From Bacteroidales bacterium (lineage in GTDB: Bacteria; Bacteroidota; Bacteroidia; Bacteroidales; UBA7960), in assembly GCA_007118495.1 (NCBI GenBank), contig SKRM01000024.1, positions 1 through 64,000 on the forward strand: a stretch of DNA of 64,000 bases, read 5' to 3'. The translations under genes were made by a program, and so were the position numbers. Below, one piece after another: positions 26,425-35,249 of this stretch (within the stretch, counting starts at the first letter, position 1; each line of letters begins with the position of its first letter). The notes beneath the pieces were generated by a model, which saw only the letters and a list, made by a program, of their open reading frames with translations, ran no database searches and was not told the DNA's origin.

Positions 26425-26874
26425 ATGGAAAAACCTGCCAGAAAATTCCTGAAACTTCCTCACCTTGATGGAGGGCGTGAGTTGTTGAAACAATTCATTA
26501 AGGAAAACTTACAATATCCCCCGGGGGCATTTAAGGCGGGTATTGAAGGAGACGTTATTGTTCGCTTCAAAGTAACTGGCAAAGGCGAAGTGATAGACCC
26601 GGTGGTTGAAAAGGGATTGGGCCATGGATGTGACGAAGAGGCCATCAGGCTCATAAAAATGCTGCGATACCAGGCAGTTAAAAACAGAGGCGTCAGGGTT
26701 ACTGCCGGACAAAAGATCAAAATTCCTTTCAGAATCAAAAAATCCAATATTAAACAATCTGTTCACTACAGCTATACTACCGCACCCAAAACCCAACCTG
26801 GTCAAAAAACCACCGAAAAAGATACTGCAAAGAAAAATGGTGTGTATAGTTATACCATTCGAATCAGACAATAA
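26425..26874 (+). CDS. TonB C-terminal-domain protein lacking a membrane anchor
   Basis: Residues ~25-110 match the TonB C-terminal fold: YPPGAFKAGIEGDVIVRF, then a central GKGEVIDPVVEKGLG segment, EEAIRLIKML and a final IPFRIKK strand. Unlike normal TonB it has no N-terminal transmembrane helix, no signal peptide and no Pro-rich spacer. The C-terminal tail (~112-149) is basic and Thr/Lys-rich with two similar short blocks (VHYSYTTA and GVYSYTIR). It cannot span the periplasm as a classical TonB. A cytoplasmic, adaptor-like role is inference. Confidence 0.82.
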   Translation: MEKPARKFLKLPHLDGGRELLKQFIKENLQYPPGAFKAGIEGDVIVRFKVTGKGEVIDPVVEKGLGHGCDEEAIRLIKMLRYQAVKNRGVRVTAGQKIKIPFRIKKSNIKQSVHYSYTTAPKTQPGQKTTEKDTAKKNGVYSYTIRIRQ

Positions 26875-26897
26875 ATAAACGGAAAGCTTTTTCAGCC

Positions 26898-27353
26898 ATG
26901 CATAAACAACCGGTAATACGCATCACCAAGCAATTTCGTTTCGAAGCGGCCCACGCACTCTGGAACTATGATGGTCCTTGCAGAAATGTGCATGGACACA
27001 GCTATCTGCTGTTTGTTACCATAAAAGGACATCCTGTAGATAATCAGAAAGATGCTAAAAATGGGATGGTGATGGACTTTTCTGCACTAAAGCTCATAGT
27101 AAACAGGCTGATCATCGAACCCTTTGACCACGCTTTGCTTGTAAATGGACAAACCCCTCACAGAGAGATGGCTTCAGGTGACCATCTCTTTGGCAAAGTC
27201 GCTTTAGTCCCCTATCAGCCAACATGTGAAAACATGGTAGTAGATTTTGCAGAAAAAATCGGCAAGGCTCTTCCTGCAGGTATCAGTTTACATTCATTGC
27301 GCCTGCATGAAACAACAACCGCATATGCAGAATGGGTTGCCGAAGACAATTAG
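26898..27353 (+). CDS. queD: 6-carboxy-5,6,7,8-tetrahydropterin synthase (QueD family)
   Basis: The 151-residue protein has the zinc ligands His19 (FEAAHAL) and His32/His34 (VHGHSY), with the catalytic Cys28 in GPCRNVHGH. This fits QueD, which converts dihydroneopterin triphosphate to 6-carboxytetrahydropterin for queuosine; the close relative PTPS is a possible alternative. Catalytic residues near the C terminus (RLHETTTAYAEW) are present. It is the last gene of the four-gene run and its TAG stop interlocks with the TAA stop of the opposite gene (27350-27353). Confidence 0.9.
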   Translation: MHKQPVIRITKQFRFEAAHALWNYDGPCRNVHGHSYLLFVTIKGHPVDNQKDAKNGMVMDFSALKLIVNRLIIEPFDHALLVNGQTPHREMASGDHLFGKVALVPYQPTCENMVVDFAEKIGKALPAGISLHSLRLHETTTAYAEWVAEDN

Positions 27354-29773
27354 AACAAAAATCGGTAACTTAGCCTGACGCTCAGATTATCTTTCCATTT
27401 AGGTAATCCATGGGGGCCGTATCTCATCATACACTCAAGACCCATACTGGAAAATCCTGAACCAATCAGGTCAAGAACAGCAATTCCCGACTCAAAATAG
27501 GCGCTTTCAAGCGTCCGGAAACCTTCGTGTTCGTGGTTTTCTCTATCACCAAGCGTCCCGGTTATAATATTTGTCAGCAGCAGAAACTGGGGATTAAAGC
27601 GTCCTCCCTTGTAAAGCAGGTTCTCAAAATGATGATACCAAAAGAGGGCTATATACCGGTCAGAAAAAAATTCACCCGGTCTCATTGTGGCAAAAGAAGC
27701 TGGGGTACTGAGAGCAAACTGGCTGAATGCTGCCGGCGGATGAAAACGTTTGTCCAAAGGAGCTTCACCCACGAACAGGCCTGCTCTTACACGCCAATGC
27801 TGGGCTCCCAGCATGGGGATTCTGAACTTCCTGTAAAGCATGGTTTCAATCCGCCAATAATCAAAGTCTCCATCCATCAGGCCATGTAATCCCCTCGCAA
27901 TATTTAATTGTATTTCGGGAACAAGATCGCCCATTGAAAGTATTCTGTCAGGAGTTTGAATAAAACGCTCTCCCCAGGCCAGCCGTAACCTTATGCCTGT
28001 CTCAAAATATTTTGCATCTGCTGTTTGTTCATCGCCTGGCAGTGTCTCCATAGCCGGTTGAATAAACCGGTACCCGTCTGTGTGATTAATCCTTTCTAGC
28101 GCGACATAGGGTCTTATTGTCAGATAATTTCTAAAAATCCGCATATTTAGCCAAAGGCTGTGGCTTTCCATTAAGTCCATGTGCCGAAGATAAAACAGCC
28201 TCAGGTTTTGGGTTGACAAAAAGCCTCCATCGCCCAAAAATTTCGAACCTCCTCTTTCGGTCACATCATACAAATAATGATATCCCAGCCTGAGATCGGT
28301 CAATCTGTCAATCAATATGCTGCCACCTGCCTCATACTTCAAAGTTTGGTCTCTAAAACCATAGGCAATGCCTCCCCGCAGGTCAAACCCTGGAGAAAGC
28401 CTGTCGTTGGTTACAAAGCTGACTCCGGGTCTGAATCCCTCATGGGCATTATATCGAAGCAATGATGAAATAGCCACATTAAAAACGCCCCTGCGCCAGT
28501 AGCCGCTCAACAAAGCTTCGACTCGCGCAATCTGTCCGTCAAGATCAAGTTCACGGCCAATACTGTCGAGGTAATGGTAGGTATTGGTGTCTTTGGGTGA
28601 TAATTGTTCTGCCCTGTACTTTTCCCAAAATGTCTCATCATCAACAATGGTCTCTGGTGAATAAGACAGATGAAAAGGAGAAAAATCCCTTCTGGTCAGC
28701 GGGGGGTCAAGCCTGATGTTTTTGAGATAGGTACGCCCCTCTCCCACAACCTTAAAACCACTTATATCATTGAGATCGATTATCTCAAAATCAGTATTCA
28801 GCTGAACCGGAAACCATTGCCGCCCCTGAACATGTTCATATTGTTGCTGAATTCTTATCCTGGTATTGCCGAAGTCACTGGCAGGCCCTGCAATAACCGA
28901 CTGGAGAGCCCAGCCATTGGTGTTGATGTACATTACTCCACTCAGGCCTTCAAAATTCCTTCCACGCCCTGGCCTGTAAGAAATTACAAAAACTGTATCC
29001 CGTCCGACATATGTGGTGTCTTCAAGATGAAAAAAATACCTGTTTGTACCACCCCTGGCCAGTGGACTCAAATATTGATTATCAAATATCTGTATATAAT
29101 CATCATAGAATGAGAAAGACTGCATTTGAGTCATCAATATGGCAAAAATTGGATTTTCAACCCCTGAAATTCTTGAGGCCAGAATTGTTTCGTTACTTCT
29201 GTCAGGATAACTAAACTTTCTCTCGGCCACCGTTTCCATGAGAAAAAAGTGTCGTTGCCCGATAAAACGGTTGATGCGCGAGGTGAGGGTGTCCCCGGAA
29301 TCTTCGTCTCCACGGGCCTCAAGTTCACCGGTAAAGGTGAACTTATTGTAAGATTCATAGGTGAATGACCCCATTTTTTCAGGGTTGTTCAGGTCACGAT
29401 TGGCCATGACCAAATCAATGATACGATTTGCAGGATTTTCACCGGGCAAAACAACCACCTCTGTCAATTCAATGGGCTTCCGCACCATGCTTATACTAAG
29501 AACTCCGGCTTCGTCAGGCAGTGTAAAAACTTTGGGTTCATATCCCACATAGCTTAACCTGAGAAAACTTTCGGTTTCATGAGAAGTTATGCGGAAATAT
29601 CCATCAATATCTGTCATGGCCCCCAGCCGGCTTTCACCATACATAATATTTACAAAAGCAAGAGGCTCTCCGCTTTCGGCATCAACAACCCTTCCTGAAA
29701 TGGATACAGGTGAGCCGCCCGCAAACACCGTTCCGGAAAAAATCAACAGCAGAACAGATAATAAGCTTGTCAT
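27350..29773 (-). CDS. DUF5686 outer-membrane protein with N-terminal carboxypeptidase-regulatory-like domain
   Basis: An 18-residue signal peptide precedes a CarboxypepD_reg-like beta-sandwich (residues ~22-110: ISGRVVDAESGEPLAFVNIMYG, then a DIDGYFRI loop and LRLSYVGYEPK). The remaining ~680 residues match the DUF5686 pattern seen in Bacteroidota: a linker and a long beta-barrel of alternating hydrophobic strands (RLSYRFLF at the C terminus). This is the phylum-typical architecture of TonB-dependent-receptor-like proteins, but without plug domain. Function unknown. It is followed by the convergent queD. Confidence 0.85.
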   Translation of the reverse strand: MTSLLSVLLLIFSGTVFAGGSPVSISGRVVDAESGEPLAFVNIMYGESRLGAMTDIDGYFRITSHETESFLRLSYVGYEPKVFTLPDEAGVLSISMVRKPIELTEVVVLPGENPANRIIDLVMANRDLNNPEKMGSFTYESYNKFTFTGELEARGDEDSGDTLTSRINRFIGQRHFFLMETVAERKFSYPDRSNETILASRISGVENPIFAILMTQMQSFSFYDDYIQIFDNQYLSPLARGGTNRYFFHLEDTTYVGRDTVFVISYRPGRGRNFEGLSGVMYINTNGWALQSVIAGPASDFGNTRIRIQQQYEHVQGRQWFPVQLNTDFEIIDLNDISGFKVVGEGRTYLKNIRLDPPLTRRDFSPFHLSYSPETIVDDETFWEKYRAEQLSPKDTNTYHYLDSIGRELDLDGQIARVEALLSGYWRRGVFNVAISSLLRYNAHEGFRPGVSFVTNDRLSPGFDLRGGIAYGFRDQTLKYEAGGSILIDRLTDLRLGYHYLYDVTERGGSKFLGDGGFLSTQNLRLFYLRHMDLMESHSLWLNMRIFRNYLTIRPYVALERINHTDGYRFIQPAMETLPGDEQTADAKYFETGIRLRLAWGERFIQTPDRILSMGDLVPEIQLNIARGLHGLMDGDFDYWRIETMLYRKFRIPMLGAQHWRVRAGLFVGEAPLDKRFHPPAAFSQFALSTPASFATMRPGEFFSDRYIALFWYHHFENLLYKGGRFNPQFLLLTNIITGTLGDRENHEHEGFRTLESAYFESGIAVLDLIGSGFSSMGLECMMRYGPHGLPKWKDNLSVRLSYRFLF

Positions 29774-29846
29774 GCTGTAAAGTTACCAATTTGATAACAG
29801 CAACTAAAGACTTATAAATTAATTCGCAGCCATATGTAAAATGTAT

Positions 29847-29854
29847 TAATTTTG
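29847..29854 (+). promoter_or_regulatory. Candidate promoter for gldE-gldD
   Basis: TAATTTTG matches TAnnTTTG, 26 nt before the TTG start of gldE. A degenerate TTCG lies at the -33 position (29823-29826). Confidence 0.6.
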
Positions 29855-29880
29855 TATAAAACAAAGCATTAAAGGCAACC

Positions 29881-31245
29881 TTGACTGATTCAACGGAGAC
29901 ATTTTTATGGCTGGCACACAATCTGGCCACAATTTCGCTGCATTTATCCCCAAATATCCTTCTGGGCCTGGTAACCACATTATTACTCTTGTTTTTTTCA
30001 GCCATGATATCCGGCTCTGAGGTGGCTTTTTTCTCTCTAACACATAACCAGATAGAAAGATTCAGAAAACAACAGAAACCAGGTGATAAACTGGTGCTGT
30101 CTCTGTTGGAAAAACCCAACCGCTTGCTGGCAACCATTCTGATCGCCAATAATGTGATCAATATTGGCATTATCATTTTATCTTCTATAATTCTCAGCCC
30201 ACTGACAGCACTTGACATACACCCTGCACTGGCCTTTATCCTGCAGGTAGCATTGATCACCTTTATCATTTTGCTTTTTGCTGAAATACTGCCAAAGGTA
30301 TACGCGTCAAGACATGCTGAACGCTTTGCAGCTATAATGGCCGGGCCATTGCTGCTGTTGCGCAGGTTGTTCTATCCACTGAGTTCGCTGCTTGTTAAGA
30401 CAACCCGCATCATTGACAAGCGCATGGCAAAAAAAAGACCCAATTTAAGCATGCACGAACTATCACATGCTTTGGATATTACCACCGATGATACCACTAC
30501 CGAAGAAGACAGAAAACTGCTGCGGGGCATCGTCCGTTTTGGGAACACCTATGTGCGTGAAATAATGAAAGCCAGGGTTGATGTGGTATCAGTAGAGTTC
30601 AACACCCCGTTTGCAACACTCATTGAAATTATCAAAGATGCTGGCTACAGCCGGATACCTGTGTACAGGAACAGTTTTGATAATGTTGAAGGCATTCTGT
30701 ATATCAAAGATCTGCTGCCCTACCTTGAGAAGAAAAGTGATTTTGCCTGGCAAAAACTGTTGCGCATCGGTTTCTTTGTGCCTGAAAGTAAACGAATAAG
30801 TGATTTGCTCAAAGAATTTCAAGAAAAGAAGATCCACATGGCCATTGTCGTAGATGAATATGGAGGAACTTCAGGCCTTGTTACGCTTGAAGATATTCTT
30901 GAAGAAATAGTTGGAGAAATCAACGATGAGTTTGATATGGAAGAGGCCTTTTACTCCAGGATAGATGCCAATACTTATATCTTCGAAGGGAAAACACTTT
31001 TGAAAGATTTTTGCAAAATCACTGGTGTCAACGACGAGGTTTTCAATGATGTAAAAGGTGAAGCCGATACCCTGGCCGGGTTGATCCTTGAGATCAAACA
31101 AGAAATCCCCTTTAAAGGCGCCAGGATATCATTCAATCAGTTTGAGTTTGAAGTTGAGGGAGTGGATAAGAGGCGCATCAAGGCGATTAAGGTCAAGGTT
31201 AAGGATAACGTTAAGGATAAGGATAAGGTTAAGAACAAGGAATGA
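29881..31245 (+). CDS. gldE: Gliding-motility-associated protein GldE (CNNM/DUF21-CBS-CorC type)
   Basis: The 454-residue protein has a DUF21/CNNM membrane domain (three to four helices within ~30-170, including SEVAFFSLT), a pair of CBS domains (~205-335, with [10 protein letters not shown] and [24 protein letters not shown]) and a C-terminal CorC_HlyC domain (~355-440). The gene directly behind it encodes GldD, so this is the GldE member of the hemolysin/CorC family, linked to T9SS and gliding in Bacteroidota. TTG 29881 is the first possible start after an in-frame TAA. The last ~20 codons are an expanded six-nucleotide repeat, giving a Lys/Asp/Val tail. It overlaps gldD by 4 nt. Confidence 0.9.
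   Translation: MTDSTETFLWLAHNLATISLHLSPNILLGLVTTLLLLFFSAMISGSEVAFFSLTHNQIERFRKQQKPGDKLVLSLLEKPNRLLATILIANNVINIGIIILSSIILSPLTALDIHPALAFILQVALITFIILLFAEILPKVYASRHAERFAAIMAGPLLLLRRLFYPLSSLLVKTTRIIDKRMAKKRPNLSMHELSHALDITTDDTTTEEDRKLLRGIVRFGNTYVREIMKARVDVVSVEFNTPFATLIEIIKDAGYSRIPVYRNSFDNVEGILYIKDLLPYLEKKSDFAWQKLLRIGFFVPESKRISDLLKEFQEKKIHMAIVVDEYGGTSGLVTLEDILEEIVGEINDEFDMEEAFYSRIDANTYIFEGKTLLKDFCKITGVNDEVFNDVKGEADTLAGLILEIKQEIPFKGARISFNQFEFEVEGVDKRRIKAIKVKVKDNVKDKDKVKNKE
31186..31239 (+). repeat. Hexanucleotide repeat (G/A-T-T-A-A-G type) at the end of gldE
   Basis: Nine consecutive six-nt units, mostly GTTAAG or GATAAG, encode an alternating Lys tail just before the gldE stop. Repeat unit length keeps the frame. 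It looks like a slippage-prone array; unit number may differ between strains. Confidence 0.8.
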
Positions 31246-31823
31246 ACAGGTTAGTTTGGGTATACATGATTTTTACCGGCTTGCTCCTTGGCTCATGCCG
31301 TCAGGGTGATGCTCCCAAGCCCAGGGGGTACTTTCGCATTGATATGCCTGAGAGAGACTATCAGTTGCTGGACAAGAACTACCCCTATAGTTTCGAATTT
31401 CCTGTTTATACAGTATTTGCCCCCGATACCCGCCAAACTGCTGAGGCTTACTGGGCAGATGTAATTTACCCCGACTATAGGGGTCGCATCCATCTGAGCT
31501 ACAAACACATTGAAAGCCGTGAAGACCTTGAAGCCTATCTTGAAGACACCAGAACCTTTGTTCACAGACATATCCCAAAAGCCACAGCCATTACGGATGA
31601 AATGATCATTCATACTGAAAACGACGCTTTCGGAATGATCTATCATATCAAGGGAAGGGAAGCCGCCTCAGCATTGCAATTTTTCGTTACCGACAGCGTA
31701 AAACACTTTTTAAGGGGGGCATTATATTTTGATGTATCACCCAATAATGATTCATTGGCACCTGTAATTTCACACATCGAGGGAGATGTACGCCACTTAT
31801 TCAAAACAATTAACTGGCACTGA
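31242..31823 (+). CDS. gldD: Gliding-motility lipoprotein GldD
   Basis: The lipobox LGSC (Cys19) and the following PKPRGYFRIDMPERDYQ motif are characteristic of GldD, a periplasmic lipoprotein of ~190 residues needed for gliding and protein secretion in Flavobacterium. The rest is a mixed alpha/beta domain with the conserved DVIYPDYRGRIHLSY and YFDVSPNNDSL segments. The start ATG overlaps the gldE stop (ATGA), indicating translational coupling. Whether this organism glides is not known; many non-gliding Bacteroidota retain the pair. Confidence 0.92.
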   Translation: MNRLVWVYMIFTGLLLGSCRQGDAPKPRGYFRIDMPERDYQLLDKNYPYSFEFPVYTVFAPDTRQTAEAYWADVIYPDYRGRIHLSYKHIESREDLEAYLEDTRTFVHRHIPKATAITDEMIIHTENDAFGMIYHIKGREAASALQFFVTDSVKHFLRGALYFDVSPNNDSLAPVISHIEGDVRHLFKTINWH

Positions 31824-31838
31824 CAGCTGCAGCGAACA

Positions 31839-33263
31839 TTACTCATACTTTTGTTCCTGAAGCATATTATTGGCCGTGCTGATTTCAACAAATGACGGTC
31901 CGGCTTTTTTTCCGAAATTTCCTGCCAATACCACGATCAGGTCTCCTTCTGCAATTTCGTTCCTGTCAAGCAAGCGGGTAAGGGTGGCACGGATAAACTC
32001 CTTTTTCGATAATTCAACATCCATATAATCTGCAACTACCCCGTATGTGAGGGCCAATTCTCTCATCACACGTTCATCATAACATTGGGCATAAATGGGT
32101 GTCCTGCCCCTGAAGGCGGCAAGGTAGCGTGCCGTTTTACCCGTATCGGTGTCTGTGATAATAGCCCGCGAATTAAGCTTTTGAATAGATCGGACGGCAG
32201 CTTTTGACAAAAAAACTGAAATCTGATTATCATGTGGCATAACTTTACTGTCAACAGAAAAAGACCTGCTCTTTTCTGCCTCTCTAACCGTACTGGTCAT
32301 TATCTGAACTGATTCAAGCGGATATTTCCCAAAGGCCGTTTCTCCACTGAGCATAACTGCATCTGTCCCGGAAAATACAGCCGTGGCGATGTCGCTGACC
32401 TCAGCCCTGGTGGGTCTCGGATTGCTAATCATACTATGCAACATCTGGGTAGCTATGATCACTGCTTTTTTTCGCCGTATGCATTTTTTAACCAAATCAG
32501 CCTGCAAGCCGGGAATTTTTTCAGCGGGAACTTCAATAGCCAGATCACCACGGGCTATCATGATACCATGAACATGGTCAAGAATTTCATCAATGTTGTC
32601 AACACCTTGCTGGTTCTCAATTTTGGCAATAATCTTAATCTCACTGTCGTGCTGATCAAGAATTGTCTGAATGGCAAGCACATCGTCCTTGTTACGTACA
32701 AATGAGTGGGCTATAAAGTCTAGCTCATGCTCAATGGCAAAACCAATATACTCCTTGTCTTTTTCACTTAGTGAGGGCAAGCTCACAGGAGTACCCGGAA
32801 GGTTAACACTTTTTCTGGGTTTGATAAACCCGGCGTTTTCGACACGACCTATCAGGTATCCTGAATGCTTTTCAACCACTGTAATGGCAATGTCTCCGTC
32901 GTCAATCATAATTTGTTTACCCACTTCGAGTTGGGCAGAAAACCCGGCATAGCTCACGTAGATGGTATCGGGACAAGAGCGTTTCTGCGGATTGCCTTCA
33001 AGGCGGATGAGCATTCCTTTTTCGACGGGTATCTCGCCATCTGATTCACAGGTTCTGATCTCCGGCCCTTTAGTATCAAGCATGAGCGGTATCTTATTGG
33101 ATACCTTCCGGACATTCTCGACCACTTTCAACGTCTGAGCTTGCACCTGGTGGGCTGTATTAAGCCTCACCACATCCATTCCGGCTTCATAAAGAGAACG
33201 GATAAACCCAGGCTCACAGTGCTTGTCTGAAATGGTGGCAACTATTTTTGTCAGTTTCTGCAT
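31839..33263 (-). CDS. pyk: Pyruvate kinase
   Basis: The protein (474 residues from ATG 33263) shows the PK barrel motifs: NTAH at the K+ site, LDTKGPEIRT, IIAKIENQQGVDNIDEIL with the catalytic lysine, and IMIARGDLAIEVP. The C-terminal allosteric domain follows. It converts PEP and ADP to pyruvate and ATP in the cytoplasm. The frame is open upstream to 33338, but conserved sequence begins at MQKLTKIVATI, so the longer N terminus is rejected. A hairpin with T-run lies directly in front of the start. Last gene of the leftward cluster, convergent with gldD. Confidence 0.95.
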   Translation of the reverse strand: MQKLTKIVATISDKHCEPGFIRSLYEAGMDVVRLNTAHQVQAQTLKVVENVRKVSNKIPLMLDTKGPEIRTCESDGEIPVEKGMLIRLEGNPQKRSCPDTIYVSYAGFSAQLEVGKQIMIDDGDIAITVVEKHSGYLIGRVENAGFIKPRKSVNLPGTPVSLPSLSEKDKEYIGFAIEHELDFIAHSFVRNKDDVLAIQTILDQHDSEIKIIAKIENQQGVDNIDEILDHVHGIMIARGDLAIEVPAEKIPGLQADLVKKCIRRKKAVIIATQMLHSMISNPRPTRAEVSDIATAVFSGTDAVMLSGETAFGKYPLESVQIMTSTVREAEKSRSFSVDSKVMPHDNQISVFLSKAAVRSIQKLNSRAIITDTDTGKTARYLAAFRGRTPIYAQCYDERVMRELALTYGVVADYMDVELSKKEFIRATLTRLLDRNEIAEGDLIVVLAGNFGKKAGPSFVEISTANNMLQEQKYE

Positions 33264-33296
33264 ACAAAAAAATCTCAACCGGCTGATGTCCCGGTT
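33264..33296 (-). terminator. Possible terminator/attenuator hairpin before pyk
   Basis: On the minus strand a six-base stem (AACCGG with CCGGTT, + strand 33277-33282 and 33291-33296) encloses eight bases and is followed after GAGA by seven T. It lies between the MacB-type gene and the pyk start. The T-run ends just before the ATG, so readthrough must be possible or another promoter used. A 7-nt near-match to a -7 box lies before it. Confidence 0.4.
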
Positions 33297-33315
33297 ATGG
33301 ATACAAATTACACTT

Positions 33316-34560
33316 TTACTCGTAACGAAGCGACTCAATGGGATCTAGTCTTGATGCCTTGGCAGCAGGATAATATCCGGCGACAAGTCCAACCCCAAGA
33401 CATAAAAGCACACCAGAAATGATCCACATCCAGGGAATAATAAACGGACTCCCGACTATGACAGATATTCCATTACCTGCCAGCATTCCGAAAATAATCC
33501 CCACAATACCCCCTATCTGACAAATCACAATAGCTTCTGAAAGAAACTGTTGCTTTATATTGGCTCTGGTAGCTCCAAGCGCTTTTCGAATGCCTATCTC
33601 CTGCGTCCTTTCAGTTACCGAAACCAGCATAATATTCATCAAACCAATGGCTGCACCGGCCAGGGTAATCAGGCCAATGATGGTGGCCGCCAGGGTAACA
33701 AAACGGATGTTTTCAAGCAGGGCCTGCGCAATATTGTCACTTTTTGACACATCAAAAGAGTTGGGATCGCCGAAACGATCTCCCCTGATAACGCGGAACA
33801 AGCCGGTGGCTTCATCGATGGCTTCTTCCAAACCTTCAAGGGTATATGAACTCACATTGATGGTATAATTCATATTAGGCCTTGAAAAGTTCTGTCTTAC
33901 CGTTCTGTAAGGAATAACGCAATTCAGGTCTTCAGAAAACCCAAGGCCGGCTCCCTGTCTGGAAAGAACCCCAATCACCTGATACCTCTGACTGGCAATG
34001 CTGACTATTTCTCCCAGAGGGTCTTCGTTATTGGGGAACAATGTACTTGCCACATCATAACCCAATAGTACCACATTGGCTCCATATAGCAACTCAGGAT
34101 TTGAAAAGTTACGGCCACGTTCAAGCTCGGCACCTGAAGTCAGCAGATAGTTTTCATCGCTTCCTATAATACGGATATTGGGATTGGTTTCTCTGCTTGC
34201 GTAACGTGCCGTAGCCGACCCGGTACCTGGCACCTGGATTGACACATAGGCAGGAAAGTCAAATCTTTCCTTGAAAGCGACAGCTTCATCGTAGGTGATC
34301 CTTGAAAACCACTGTGACTGAAAATTTCCTCCAGTCTGAATCAGGGTCCGGTTTTGTATGGAGAAGCTGTTGGCTCCCAGACGGGCAAAGTTGTCGGTAA
34401 TAGAAAGCTTAATAGAGTCAATGGCCGTAAGGATGCCTACCAGAGCCATGATGCCAAAAGCAATAATCAGCACAGTAAGCGATGCCCGCAGCAAATGGCT
34501 GCGGATAGAATCCAGTGAAATTTTGATGTTCTCAAACAGAACAGTGTGGGTCAATTTCAT
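33316..34560 (-). CDS. MacB-type ABC transporter permease (FtsX family)
   Basis: The 414-residue protein has one N-terminal transmembrane helix (residues ~25-50), a periplasmic MacB_PCD domain (~55-265) and three C-terminal helices of the FtsX fold. The coupling-helix motif ERTQEIGIRKALGA lies after the second helix. Such proteins work with a MacB-like ATPase as mechanotransmitters for lipoprotein, peptide or antibiotic export; no ATPase gene is adjacent. ATG 34560 is taken over TTG 34566. It lies in a leftward run after upp and before pyk. Confidence 0.92.
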   Translation of the reverse strand: MKLTHTVLFENIKISLDSIRSHLLRASLTVLIIAFGIMALVGILTAIDSIKLSITDNFARLGANSFSIQNRTLIQTGGNFQSQWFSRITYDEAVAFKERFDFPAYVSIQVPGTGSATARYASRETNPNIRIIGSDENYLLTSGAELERGRNFSNPELLYGANVVLLGYDVASTLFPNNEDPLGEIVSIASQRYQVIGVLSRQGAGLGFSEDLNCVIPYRTVRQNFSRPNMNYTINVSSYTLEGLEEAIDEATGLFRVIRGDRFGDPNSFDVSKSDNIAQALLENIRFVTLAATIIGLITLAGAAIGLMNIMLVSVTERTQEIGIRKALGATRANIKQQFLSEAIVICQIGGIVGIIFGMLAGNGISVIVGSPFIIPWMWIISGVLLCLGVGLVAGYYPAAKASRLDPIESLRYE

Positions 34561-34576
34561 CGGCAATGAGTATTAT

Positions 34577-35245
34577 CTATAGTTTACTTCCAAAAGCGAG
34601 GTCGCCGGCATCACCGAGTCCGGGCACGATATAGGCCTTGGCAGTAAGCTCATCATCAACGGCTCCCAGCCACATGGTATAATCATCTGTAGGCATATGC
34701 TTTCGCACATAATCCACACCCTGGTTACTGGCCAGAATAGAAACGATATGTGTGTGAATGGGTCTGCCTTTTCTGATCAGCTCTTTGTAACCCAGTATCA
34801 TCGAAGCACCTGTTGCGAGCATGGGATCGCTTATAATCAGTACTTTGTCATCAAGTGAAGGACTTGAAACATATTCAACCTGAATGTCGAAACGTCCATC
34901 TTTCCGGTGCTTTCGGTAAGCTGATATAAAAGAATTTTCTGCACGGTCAAAAGCATTGAGTAATCCCTGGTGCATCGGCAATCCTGCCCTGAGTATGGTG
35001 GCAATGACTGGCTGCCGCTTTAAGACTTCACAACTTGCAATACCTAAACCTGTCACCACATCTTTTTTCTCCCACTCAAGTGTTTTGCTTATCTCATAAG
35101 CAAAAATTTCACCAAGCCTTTCCATATTTCTCCTGAATCTCAGGCTGTCACGCTGAATATCAGAATCTCTGAGTTCAGCAATATACTGATTGAGCAACGA
35201 AGAAGAGTTTCCAAGTATCCGGATCATTGGCATCGAATTTAACAT
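34577..35245 (-). CDS. upp: Uracil phosphoribosyltransferase
   Basis: The 222-residue protein has the type I PRTase features: the PRPP-binding loop DPMLATGASM (Gly-Gly of most UPRTases is Gly-Ala here), VIATILRAGLPMHQG for the pyrophosphate loop and the uracil-binding C terminus GLGDAGDLAFGS. It salvages uracil to UMP. It lies 4 nt after the GNAT-like gene and 16 nt before the MacB-type gene, so probably in the same transcript. Confidence 0.93.
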   Translation of the reverse strand: MLNSMPMIRILGNSSSLLNQYIAELRDSDIQRDSLRFRRNMERLGEIFAYEISKTLEWEKKDVVTGLGIASCEVLKRQPVIATILRAGLPMHQGLLNAFDRAENSFISAYRKHRKDGRFDIQVEYVSSPSLDDKVLIISDPMLATGASMILGYKELIRKGRPIHTHIVSILASNQGVDYVRKHMPTDDYTMWLGAVDDELTAKAYIVPGLGDAGDLAFGSKL

Positions 35246-35249
35246 GATA

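Noticed and set aside
33264-33338. 25-residue N-terminal extension of pyruvate kinase
   Set aside because: The conserved family start is MQKLTKIVATI at 33263; the extension spans a hairpin and overlaps the end of the MacB-type gene.
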